From: Fomitopsis serialis
Taxonomy: Eukaryota > Basidiomycota > Agaricomycetes > Polyporales > Fomitopsidaceae
Assembly: GCF_022376445.1 (NCBI RefSeq)
Contig: NW_025955552.1
Span: 1 to 21,090, forward strand
Direction of reading: 5' to 3'
Length of the DNA: 21,090 nt
A model generated the notes under the pieces. It saw only the letters and a program-made list of their open reading frames with translations, was not told the DNA's origin and searched no databases. The translations under genes were made by a program, and so were the position numbers. Of the stretch, positions 11,485-21,069 are shown piece by piece. The stretch's first letter is position 1. Each line of letters opens with the position of its first letter.

Positions 11485-13318
11485 ATGGTCCAGGATTTCG
11501 GGACCGGGATTGGGCCCAAGCAGATTGTACATGATTATTTTGCGCCGGTGCTGTTGGGGACGGTGATCAGCACCTTCCTCTATGGCGTCAACATCAGCCA
11601 GTTCGCAAAGTACCTTATGATTGGCAGGCGAGACTCGGTGTGGACACAGTACGTACTATATCCCTCGAAGCGTATGGACAGCGTGTCATTGACCGCTATT
11701 CCCAGGATCATAGTAGTGGTCTTGTTCATAGCGGACACCGCGCAGGAGGTCGTGACGGTGTACAGCGTCTGGTACTTCTCTGTGCAAAACTTCGGCAACT
11801 ACGAAGCTTTGCTCACTCCGGCGTGGCCGACACCCGTTGCACTAGGCATCCTGATGGCTATGTGCGTTTACCCTCGTTCTCATTCTACCGACCTCATTAA
11901 CGGACGATGCGTTGGGGTCGTGGCGTGACAGAATCGCCGCTACGGTACAGCAGTACTTCATCTGGCGCGTGAAAACCTTCAGTCGGTCGTGGGCACTCTT
12001 CACGTTCCTCACGATCTGCTCTTTGGCCTCGAGCGCGCTCGCAGTCGCCACCGCTGCCTTCTGGCTTGACGATCCAATGTGCGTCTGTTTCCCTCCATTA
12101 TCTCGGTTAGCCGCGGCCACACACAAACTCCGTGCATGCTCATTTTTCGGGGGCAGGGACTTCACCCTGGGACTGCAGCTGAGCTTAGTCGACACTAGTC
12201 TCGCCCTTGCTGTCTTTGTGAATGTTGTAATCGCGTAAGCGCACGTCTTCCTCCGCTACCGTGGAGTCTGCTCATCAGGGTTCTGGATGCAGGTTCATAT
12301 TATTATACTACCTCCTCAAGCACCGGTCCGGTTTCAAGAGTGATCATTTAACCATTGCTCAGAAGCACAGCGGAAGAGACTGATCTGACCCGACAGGAAC
12401 CGACAGCGCTATTCGCCAGCTAATTGTATGTTGTGTGGAAACACCTCTGTTGAATGCACTCGTGTCGGTGCGTAACGGAGTCTGTCTCCTCTCCTGTATG
12501 CACGAGCTGATAAGGTGCCCTTCTTGCAGTTGATCGACATCATTGTATTCGTAGGTCGTAGCATCATGCTACGTCGCCGTTTCTCATGTTACGTACAACA
12601 GAAAACCACCATCCCTACCGGTTACGTATTGATCGTCGCTCATGTACGTACGCATAGGCGCTCGTTTGTTTCGCGAGCGATGACTGATCTGGAACGTTGT
12701 GTCGTCAGCCCATGGGCCGCATATACACGTCCGTCATTTCGAATCTCCCGTGCATGATGGCCAGCACTGACCAAGGCGACGCTGTTGTATAGATTCTCTA
12801 TCCTGGTTGTAAGGTGTCCCTTGCACGTTTCCATCGCATGCCCGCTCACAGCGCAACACAGCTGATTAATTCTCAAGTATCACTGCGCGAAGAATGGCAC
12901 GGAGTCACCGACCTCGACGCCCATCGTCTGGTGCGCCCACAAAACTCATTCGACCCCCACCCGCATCCACTCACCTCCCTCATTGTAGACCCGCATTGGC
13001 AACGACCGCTTTAATGGCAACGACCACTTCAATGGCAATGACCACTTTAATAGCAACTCGAAGCTGAACAGCCCGATCGAGCCCGTTCGCGTCGGTGTCA
13101 CCATCGAGCACCATGCACAGGTTGAACTCGACCCGTTCCCCCGCAAAAAGGACCGCAAGAATCGTGCGGGCTCGAAGCGGACGAAGACGGAGACCCCCTC
13201 GGGCGGAAGCGTCATCAAGGGGCATGGGCACGAACACGGGCTGGAGGACTTCAGAATCACCGTGCACGCACTGAACCAGCGTCCAGGGCAGGACGAGAAA
13301 GTCATAGGGTCAGTCTGA
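11485..13318 (+). CDS. DUF6534-type seven-helix membrane protein
   Basis: Exons: 11485-11648, 11706-11861, 11932-12078, 12157-12234, 12293-12339, 12397-12467, 12530-12550, 12602-12643, 12709-12786 and probably 12989-13318, giving about 377 aa. The first nine were joined by keeping frame and the order of hydrophobic segments: FAPVLLGTVISTFLYGVNI, then IIVVVLFIADTAQEVV, PVALGILMAIIAATVQQYF, LFTFLTICSLASSALAVA, SLALAVFVNVVIAFILLYYL, a LIVCCVETPLLNALVSLIDI segment and the family-like end MGRIYTSVISNL. The SGFKRTDSAIRQLI loop is typical of this large basidiomycete family. Its function is unknown. The intron at 12551-12601 is in frame and could be retained. The link to the last exon is the weakest point: a 202-nt intron with a GTATAG donor is long for this window, and without it the frame stops at 12790. 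The last exon encodes a hydrophilic tail with a short tandem repeat. Confidence 0.7.
12998..13057 (+). repeat. 18-bp coding minisatellite (GNDHFN repeat)
   Basis: Three tandem 18-bp units, GGCAACGACCGCTTTAAT then two close variants, run from 12998 and decay into a fourth partial unit. They encode GNDRFN-GNDHFN-GNDHFN-SNSK in the predicted cytosolic tail of the DUF6534-type protein. The unit length is a multiple of three, so copy-number change would keep the frame. Confidence 0.85.
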
Positions 13319-13699
13319 TGCTCAGATGCCCGAGACTACAGTGCTGCCTGCTGGAACGGAGCTACCTCCACTCCCGAAGTGACCGCTAGGTGCCCGTACG
13401 ATCGCTCGCGACAGCGACATTGGCAACGCGCCGATTTATCACCGGTGTTCTGCGCCACGTAGGCGGCCAGTGAGTACGTAGAACGATGCGGTGTATGATG
13501 TGCGGACACGTAGAACGGACAGTGTGCTACTTCCTACTATTGCTGACTAATCGAAACACTCGTTTACCATTTGAGCTTGCCCCTTGATTTGAGCCCTGTT
13601 GATTGTATTGGCAACTCCATCCTGTTTTCAACGTGTATTCGGCGACGTTGAGACCTTGACGACATGCTGCCCTGATTGCTCCCGCTGGACATGCTCCCC
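13319..13699. other. Intergenic region, nothing recognised
   Basis: This is the 3' flank of the DUF6534-type gene and the decayed 3' end of the neighbouring F-box relic. No coding frame here has family support. Confidence 0.4.
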
Positions 13700-14135
13700 A
13701 ATTCCCGAGCTAGGGCAGCCCATGGCAGTCGAAGATGATCATAGTGGCACTGAGCAACCTCGCCATCTTGAGGCAGGTCTCTATCTTCTTTCGCCGCGCA
13801 ATGATTAACGTATCCAGCTCCAGCCATCGTCCTTCGGGGATGCTCTCCCATGGCCGAGGACCTAGGGCGGGGTCGGCATGAGCGGTAACTGACCGACAGG
13901 CGATGTGATGGAGAACGAGAGCAAAGACGGCCCGACGACCTACTTCGCAGCGATCGCCATGAACGGAGAACGTTCACGGTTCAGAGCCCCGAGAACAGGA
14001 AGAAGTAGACCACTGCGCAAGGCTCCTGGGCTCCTCCGGCTCGTTCTTGATTTTGATACATATATGTTCGAAGATGGCCTGTATGATATCGCCCATAACA
14101 AGAGCTCGATGAGCCACCAGGGCTTCAGTGATCAT
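13700..14135 (-). pseudogene. F-box gene relic, tandem to the longer copy
   Basis: Reading down from ATG 14135, HRALVMGDIIQAIFEHI matches the start of the neighbouring F-box gene (HRALRMDDILQCIFESS) with the same spacing. The frame then fails near 13974. In another frame at about 13905-13800 an F-box remainder is visible (ACRSVTAHADPAL, then PWESIPEG and LELDTLI), corresponding to ARTCKAFSRYALPQLWRSLP in the neighbour. No LRR-like part follows. This is a 3'-truncated, frame-broken copy about 280 bp downstream of the longer gene on the same strand, consistent with tandem duplication. A TATA-like TTTATAAAT lies about 150 bp upstream. Confidence 0.65.
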
Positions 14136-14335
14136 ATTCAGAAAGGATAAGACCGAGGATATTGCCCGTAGACTCGGAGTAGAGCAAGACAACCTGTGTA
14201 CACTTGTCGAGAGTAGGACGTACCTGAGGCTGCTGAACCTGAGGAGAACGCTACTAGGCGAGCGTCCACTGCCAAAGCAAATTTATAAAATGCCATGTAG
14301 TACGATTTTGATAGTATGGTACTGCGAGCATCGAG

Positions 14336-14362
14336 TTGAAGCTTGAAGGCCTCAAGCTTCAA
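14336..14362. repeat. Perfect 11-bp inverted repeat
   Basis: The arms TTGAAGCTTGA (14336-14346) and TCAAGCTTCAA (14352-14362) are exact reverse complements around a 5-nt AGGCC spacer. The repeat lies between the two F-box copies, about 50 bp past the stop of the longer one. It could form a hairpin near the 3' end of that transcript or bind a dimeric factor; neither is shown. Confidence 0.8.
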
Positions 14363-14412
14363 GCGCCTTCGAGAGTATGCAGATCTAGTATTGCAGTGCC
14401 GGAACCATCAAA

Positions 14413-16074
14413 TCACTGACCCTTTTGCAGTTCTTCGATCGCATCCAGCCAAAATCGACCCAAGAAGATCGGGTGTACAGATCCATATACCTCTCTTGAA
14501 CGCTGGACATCCAACGCAGGGAACAGACGATAGAGAATACGACCTGCCATGCGCCTATCCGCTGCAATTTCCTCCCTTCCTTTGCCAGCACCGAACCCGA
14601 TACAATCCGTCCTCACAACCCTGAGGTTGTTCGGGCGGCACGTGTACTGTTCCTCGTCTCCGGGCGCGGAAGCAAGCGGCCATGCAATTTTGGGCAGGCT
14701 GACCTCCTCGAGATCCGGACAGGCATGTGCAAAATCCACGATTGCTTGTAGGCTTGGTGGTGCTGTCATGGCCTCCACCCGGTCACTGCCATTCGCCAGC
14801 TCGAAGATATGCAACGCCGGCCAATATTGCGTCAGTACACATAGATCTGCACCCGTGAAGGAGAATGCACCGTCATGAAACTGCAGCACGACAATGCGGA
14901 TTCTGCGTGCCGGCACGAACGGCTGAAGGACGTCCATCAGGCCAGAAACAGGGTCTCGAAAAGAGCCACCCGCACACTCTACACGAACCTCCGTTAACGT
15001 GTTGGAGCAGCGACCGCATACCGGTTCGAGCACTTCGTGCGCACATCTGGGATAGTCGAAGGTGCCCGAAATCGAGAGAACGCGCAGCCGAGAGGGGGCA
15101 ATGAACCGCAGTATTCGAGTGATGTCGTGTGTGCTGCCAGTGACATGTAAGTCCTCCAGGCGAGCAAATCCACCTGGGAAAGGTGCTAGCTCGCCAATGA
15201 CGGTGGTGGGTAAGCGGAGCGTGTGCAAATGAGGAACCATAGCCAGTGATTGCCAAAAGTCGGTCCCACACATATTTCGAGAGATCCAGAGTGCGGAGTT
15301 CCGTGAAGGCGAGAGCAGGGCGCAGATCCCACCAGAGCATGAAGGCGGACAACATCAGAGTCTCGAGGTGGGGTGAAGAGAAATGGAGGTCACTGAGAAG
15401 CGTCTCCAACATGTGTGCTTTCCCGGTATCACTCTCCGCATGCTCAGCCAAATACACTGGGCTGGCGCGCAGGTTACATGCGAAAGAGCGCAAGGATGGC
15501 CCCATGACCAATCTGACCGTCTGATACATAGACTGCGAGGTCTCGCAATCCAGTACCTCGAGTGCTGGCAGTAAGGCACCGCGAAGGCTGCCGACATGTC
15601 CAACACATGAGAATATAGTTGGGTCGAGCTGCGGGAATCGGCGGATGTTGAGTGCATGGACAAAAGCGGCGTATTCTTGAAAGCGTGAAACGTTGGCAGG
15701 TGTAATCGTCCCATCAAACACCTGGAGGAACATATCAGTGACTATGTAGCTCGCGATGCACCGCTCTCTTACCCAAGAATACCCTCTGTTGCGCTCAGGA
15801 GGATTGTTCGCCTCGTAGCAACCCGATTGAAGCCATTGTTCGTCAGTCCGCGCGAGTCGGAGGGGGCGAGAAGAGATAACAAGGGATTGACCGATGGGAG
15901 GCTCCTCCACAACTGTGGCAACGCGTACCGCGAAAAGGCCTTGCAGGTACGAGCTACTCGTGCGAGATTCTTGCGGCTGTTGAGGTCATCCTTGCGCTGC
16001 ATGCTTGAACTGGATTCGAATATGCACTGGAGGATATCATCCATACGCAGCGCTCTGTGAGTGGAGCCAGACAT
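14413..16074 (-). pseudogene. F-box protein with LRR-like repeats, two frame breaks
   Basis: F-box proteins link substrates to SCF ubiquitin ligases through Skp1. From ATG 16074 the F-box reads MDDILQCIFESS ... LARVARTCKAFSRYALPQLW, followed by PSVNPLLSLLAPSDSR. The downstream part has irregular LRR-like repeats (LRTLDLS, LHTLRLP, LEDLHVTG, LRVLSISG) and ends LFPALDVQRSREVYGSVHP before the stop at 14413-14415. A 51-nt GTAAGA...CAG intron at 15722-15772 is likely, though it is also readable in frame. Two frame changes are needed. One lies between about 15880 and 15800; an alternative 80-nt intron starting in PSVNPLL would fix it but removes a conserved stretch. The other is at about 15270, where KYV must join GTDFWQSLA across one extra base. 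It is either a recent pseudogene or a real gene with assembly indels. Confidence 0.7.
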
Positions 16075-16373
16075 CTTTGCTCGCAGAGGCGAGGCGGTGC
16101 GCAGGAGCGTTCAGTCTATGCATGAACCGCTCCGCAAGTTCAGAGTTGACCTACTTCTAGTACTTGTTCACTGCGCTTGTACGCAGGCTGACGATTGTTT
16201 GTGTGAGATAAGTTTGAGAGAGGGAATTGTACGGCGTTAAGGACGGTCAGACAGGTTGATCGACGGCTGTAATACTGTGCGCAGCAGTATCACAAGCGAC
16301 GCTCGCAACCGGTAGCCCGTACGCGACTCTGCATACGACCGCCAGTCCGCATGAAACTCACGTCCCAGTCATC

Positions 16374-18095
16374 ATGAACTTTCTCGATACTTACGACATT
16401 GCAAGCTCACCCACCCCGCCTGCGAACCAGCCAGAGACGAGTCTGAACGAGGAGGTCCAGCAGGTCGTTGGGCAGCTCTCCCGTTTCTGGGGCGGTTTCA
16501 GGAAACAGGTACGCCGTAGCGCTCGCTCGATAGTGGCGGGCTGTAGGGTGTAACGATTCGGTTGCCTGTGTATCTAGAGCCAGGCAGTCATTGAGACTGC
16601 GCGCAAGGACCTGGGCGAAGCGGTCACCCAAGCCCAGAAGGAGCTCAGCAAGCTCGCGGAAGCTCCCGCTGAACCAAGCACATCATCTACTGAGGAGGGT
16701 GCAACTGACCCGTCCGCCGACGCAGAGAGCGGCGAGAAGGACAAGAATGCAACACCACACGCAAGCACGCCCGACGACGTCGACAACGACGACGACACAA
16801 CCCCCGAACCCAGCACCTCGCAATCCCAGACCCTCCTCTCCCGGCTCCAAGCGACCCTCCCTCCAAACCTCGTCGCCGCCGTGCAAGACAAGCTTCCCGA
16901 GTCGCTCACGCACGCCCGCTCAACGTCGCTCTCTGCCCCCGACTTCGCCGCGCTCAGGAGCACACTCGCGGGCGAGCTCGCGCGCGTGCAGGGCCAGAGC
17001 GGCGAGCTCCTCCAGCGCGTCCAGGCTGGCGACCTCCTCCACAAGGGTGAGGGCCTTCTCAAGCAGGTCCAGGGCGGCGGTGAGGAGTTCCTGCGCGAGG
17101 CGGGCGAGTTCCTGCGCGAGGCCGTGCGCGTCGTCCCGCCCGACTCGTCGGAGGGCTCTGCGGGCGTAGTGTGGGACGGCACGGACGTGTGGATGATCCC
17201 GGCATATTCGCCCACGGCGACGCCGACGGAGGACCCGGCGAGCGAGAGGGGCAAGGGGAAGGGGAGGGAGCGCCGGTCGGTGGATAGCGCGAGAGCGGCG
17301 ACGAGGGCGCAGGCGATGCTCACGCAGCTGCGGCATGACCCGCAGGTTGTGCGCACGGACCCGAGTGCGAACCCGACGGAGCGGGAGGCGTTCGCAGCGT
17401 GGACGGCTAGGGAGGTAGATGCGAAGGGCGGGATTGACGGGGCAGTGTGGTCGAAGCGGATCGAGGATGAGACGGCTGAGAGGGAGGAGTTGGCGACATT
17501 GCTGGAGCCTTTGGGTAAGTTCGCCGATGGACGATGGTGAGCTCGTGCTCAATGACCTCCCAGTTCCTGCGGAGATCGACGCGTCGACGTTCTGGACACG
17601 CTATTTCTTCCGAGTACACCAGGTCGAGCGCGAGGAGGAACGGAGAAGAGCACTCCTCCAGGGTATGTTCTACCTTCACTCCCTCACGCATTGCTGTGAT
17701 CTCTCATGACTTGTCCTTGCACAGGTACAACCGAGAACGAAGACGACTTCAGCTGGGAAGACGATGACGACGACGCTCCCGCAACCTCTCCAACTGCGTC
17801 GCCCGCCAAGCTCACAAACCCGTCCACATCCAGCCCCGCATCCGCCGTCCCGCCCAACTCGGCAGCGGCAGCATCGACCCCCGCGGCGTCCACACCCGCC
17901 ACGGCCAGCCCCCGCCAGAGCAGCGAGGAGAGCTACGACGTGGTCTCCTCGCAAGTGAGCCGGACGGCGAGCACGGTCGACGTCGCCGAGGAGAAGGAAA
18001 GGGAGGAGCCGGCCCCGGCCGCTGTGAAAGAGAAGGGCAAGGCGGCAGGTGAGAAGGAGAAGGACGACGGTGAAGAGGACAGCGATTGGGAGTGA
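16374..18095 (+). CDS. BSD domain-containing protein
   Basis: Four exons (16374-16508, 16578-17514, 17564-17662, 17725-18095) give 513 aa. Introns are 69, 49 and 62 nt, with GTACGC, GTAAGT and GTATGT donors. The BSD domain lies at about residues 325-385. Its signature VPAEIDASTFWTRYFFRVHQ is created exactly by removing the 49-nt intron, which supports that splice. Upstream is a region rich in Ala, Glu and Gln with repeated amphipathic helices (EFLREAGEFLREAVRVV). The C-terminal 120 residues are disordered and alternate acidic runs (EDDFSWEDDDDDA) with Ser/Pro/Thr, ending EEDSDWE. The layout resembles the BSDC1/SYAP-like family of eukaryotic BSD proteins, whose function is poorly defined. It converges with the SNF2 gene, with about 300 bp between stops. 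The gene is intact. Confidence 0.88.
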
Positions 18096-18393
18096 AGCGT
18101 TGCAGTTCAGGGGCGTGTACGATAGTCGATGGACCGTTGTTCATGCTCTATAGTTACCCTAGGCTCATGATCATGCAGTATGCCCCGATGTAATACGATG
18201 CCGACATGCCAGTTCATCACATCTCGCCGTTTGTGTTTTAATGTAGTGCACGAACGACATGTACATTATCAATCTATGTACGATGGAAATTACGGTCCAG
18301 CGATGGGTACGGGCATTAACATGCAACGATCAGGTGGTCTTAATCTATTAGCAAGATGGTACGAAAGATTCACGACGACCGCGCAGGCGAGCT

Positions 18394-21069
18394 TCACTGC
18401 CGCCACTCGTCTAGTGTACTCTGGCGGCCGTCGGCTTCGTCGGTTTCGTTCTGGTCCTGCGCAGCCCGCCTCCTGCCAAACAAAGCGACCAGGTCTGCAG
18501 ACCACGACCATGAGCAGGGATGTCGCACTAAGCCAGCAGACCTACGTACCAGCAAGCCGCGCCTGCTTCTTCATGCGCTGCGTTTCGTTACTCTTGATCC
18601 CGGAGAACGCATGGTCGATCAGCTTTTTCTTCTTCTCTTGAATGTCGATGACCTGCGCCGCATTGCGTCAATTCGCTTTCACGGGTACACCCGTGTATTA
18701 TCGCACCTTAGACTCTACGGTGTTCTCGGCGATCAGCTGGTAGACGTGCACAGGCTTGGTCTGGCCGATACTGAACAAACATCAGCAAGGGCATCTCAGA
18801 TTGAAGCCGCCGATCTTGAACGCACCGATTGCATCGGTCTATGGCTTGAGACTCAATACCTTCTTGCCACCACCTGCAGGCCGACGGTAGTTTAGTCGAG
18901 CTCCAGGGGCTGAACGCGAGACTTACGGGTCCATCCTACGACGCAGGCGCGGTAGTCAGACCATCAAGTATCTCCGAAGCGCATAGGGGCATACTCACAG
19001 ATACACATTGTTGGCCACTGTCAGGTTCAAACCCAAAGCGCCAGCCTTGAGCGAGATGAGCATGACCTTCGGGTTTACCTCGTTCCCAAACGCTGAGCCA
19101 TCCAGATATGTCGATGTCGAAGGCGGTGCGGTACTGATCCTGGCCTGCTTCTTGGCCTTCCCTTTCCCCTTGCCTTTCTTTCCCTTGCCTTTCTTCCTCG
19201 GGGAGTTATCGTCATCCTCGTCATCGATGAAGTCGTCATCGTCGCCGTCGTCAACGAACGTGTAGTTGCCGTCTTGGTCGTTGTCGCCCATGGCCGCGTC
19301 GCCCTCCGCGTACGTGCTCGCTGTCGACTTACGAGTGCGGCGGCGCGCAGGGAGGGCGGTTGATTCTTGAGTTTCGGTTGGTGCCTCCGTAGTGACAATT
19401 GTCGGAGGTGCAGAACCATGTAGCGGGACGGAAAATCGTGCGATGGCTTCTTGTCGCCGACGAGCGGACATTTTCCCGTCGAATCGAATGTACGAAATGC
19501 TGTTATCAGGGATGAGACTACGGTTCAAAACTCCTCCTGTCTTCACGCACCCTGCTCTCTCCAATGCTTCCGCTATCTAAACTGGACGTCAGTTTGACAG
19601 AGGACCGCTAGAGCATCGACACGAACCTTGTCCAAGAATGACGTGAATTGCGAGAACACGAGTGACTTCTCTGTGTCGGGCGTGAGCTGCAACAGATGTA
19701 TCAACTGGTCGATCTTGGCGGAGGAGCCTGTACGCAGATCATCCAAATCTTCGTCATCATCGTCATCTTGCGGAACCGGAGCTTGTGTCAAATCAGTCGG
19801 CGGAGAAGGCTCGATGAGATCTCCTAACGTCAAAGGACGCCGATCCTGTTGTATATTCATAAATATGAAGACATACATGTAGTAATCGATCATTCTCACC
19901 ATTGGACATTTCTGGTCCCGCGCGATTACCGCAGATATGCTGCAAATGTTTCAGCAACCAGCTCACTGACTATCATACAACTGAACATACCACTCCAAAC
20001 AGTACATATGGGCACAACTGGTGATCCTCGGATCCCTGAGAATGTCGAAGCAGACAGGGCACTCTTCGTTGTCCTCTATACCTTGAGCAAGGAGAGCTTG
20101 CAATCGTATCTTGTCCTGGGCACTCAACTGCCGCACGGGAGCGTCTTCTTGGGCATCAGCAAGGCGGAGTTGTTCCAGATAGTTCCGTGGCACGAGACCG
20201 GGATGTAGTACCATCTGCCGCAAGCGTGTAAGTAGCGATAAAATGTTTGAGGTTACCTAGGCAGTTTGTCATGAACAAACGATATGCTGTCATAACCGAA
20301 ACACGCACAACAGCGGAATTCTGTCCGTGTCGATCCACAAGATTGTTGATTCTATCGCTGGATAGCTCTTCGACGGCATCATACAATTCCTGAAGAATTG
20401 TGAGTTGCGCTGTTGACAGACTATCCGAATAAGTACTGACTCTGGCCTTGCCAGTGATTGTAACCGGCATAACAGTGATATCAACCTAGATAGACTAAGA
20501 TCAGTCCAAGACTTACAGAGGCCCGCTGAAGCACATGCCGGTGGCAAAGGAATCAAGGCTTTCCATCCTTATCTTGCATCTACAATATTAGTCAGAACGT
20601 GGTTCTCTGTCGTGCATCACGTATGCACTCGCCTCCTTCGTGCGCCGTATACAAATGTGGCTCATGACGGCCTATAAGGTATCGCTGAGATGCATGCAAT
20701 CAGTCGAAAACAGATAGAAACGTACTCGCAACAGTTCTGCACCGCTTGCTTCGCCGTCCTTCAACGGTCGCAACACCAGGCGCTTGTACATATCCTCATT
20801 GTCCAGAGGATGGCAATTCGTAAGAACTGAGGATGAACCAAGATCCTATCATCATCGCGTTATCACTGAACGCATATTCGAACTCAAGCGAATGTGACCT
20901 TAGGAGATTTATCTGTCCGACGTATTCAGTACATCGCCGAACCAAATGCTTAGTATGCCTACAATGGAGTCCCGTTAGAACCCACCGCGTTGGCCTCGAG
21001 CGCACATACAGCCTTCGCCATCTTTGTGCGAGGATTCCGGATACTGTGGCCTTCGTCCAGAATGACACG
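18394..21069 (-). CDS. SNF2-family ATPase with embedded RING finger (partial, frame-broken at the 5' side)
   Basis: This is a chromatin or DNA-repair translocase of the Rad5/Rad16/HLTF/Uls1 class with a likely E3 ligase RING. The start lies beyond the window. Motif II is VILDEGHSIRNP and motif III is RWVLTG. Then come YKRLVLRPLKDG, HICIRRTKE, LLTRLRQMVLHPGL, the RING (ECPVCFDILRDPRITSCAHM, CLECISAVIARDQKCPM), KSLVFSQFTSFLDK, YIRFDGKMSARRRQEAI, ISLKAGALGLNLT, MDPWWQEG and DRCNRIGQTKPV. It ends STLDEWRQ at 18394. Secure exons, read downwards: 20826-20726, 20671-20633, 20579-20539, 20485-20309, 20256-19991, 19939-19900, 19845-19627, 19576-18999, 18935-18927, 18873-18826, 18770-18707, 18652-18550, 18494-18394. 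Most introns are 50-63 nt. Frame breaks occur near 20985, 20972 and 20563, and the exons between 20960 and 20827 could not be resolved. It is either a decaying copy or indel errors. From 20485 down to the stop the frame is clean. Confidence 0.85.
18927..18935 (-). other. 9-nt microexon of the SNF2-RING gene
   Basis: The sequence GATGGACCC is flanked by AG (18936-18937) and GT (18925-18926). It joins CT from the exon above and G from the exon below to read L-MDP-W, restoring the conserved MDPWW block between helicase motifs V and VI. Introns on either side are 63 and 53 nt. Confidence 0.85.
19940..19990 (-). other. Phase-2 intron inside the RING finger of the SNF2 gene
   Basis: A GTATGT...CAG intron splits the sixth metal-ligand cysteine codon (TG|C) of the RING. 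Splicing gives HMYCLECISAV. Without it the frame stops soon after HMYCLEW. It fixes the reading of the RING domain. Confidence 0.85.

Noticed and set aside
12340..12383. Early stop giving a 211-aa truncated DUF6534-type protein
   Set aside because: A 57-nt GTGATC...CAG intron (12340-12396) removes the stop and gives the family-typical SGFKRTDSAIRQLI loop, so the truncated reading was dropped.
17515..17563. Apparent frameshift between the middle and the BSD domain of the 513-aa protein
   Set aside because: A 49-nt GTAAGT...CCCAG intron joins the frames exactly at the conserved VP of the BSD signature.
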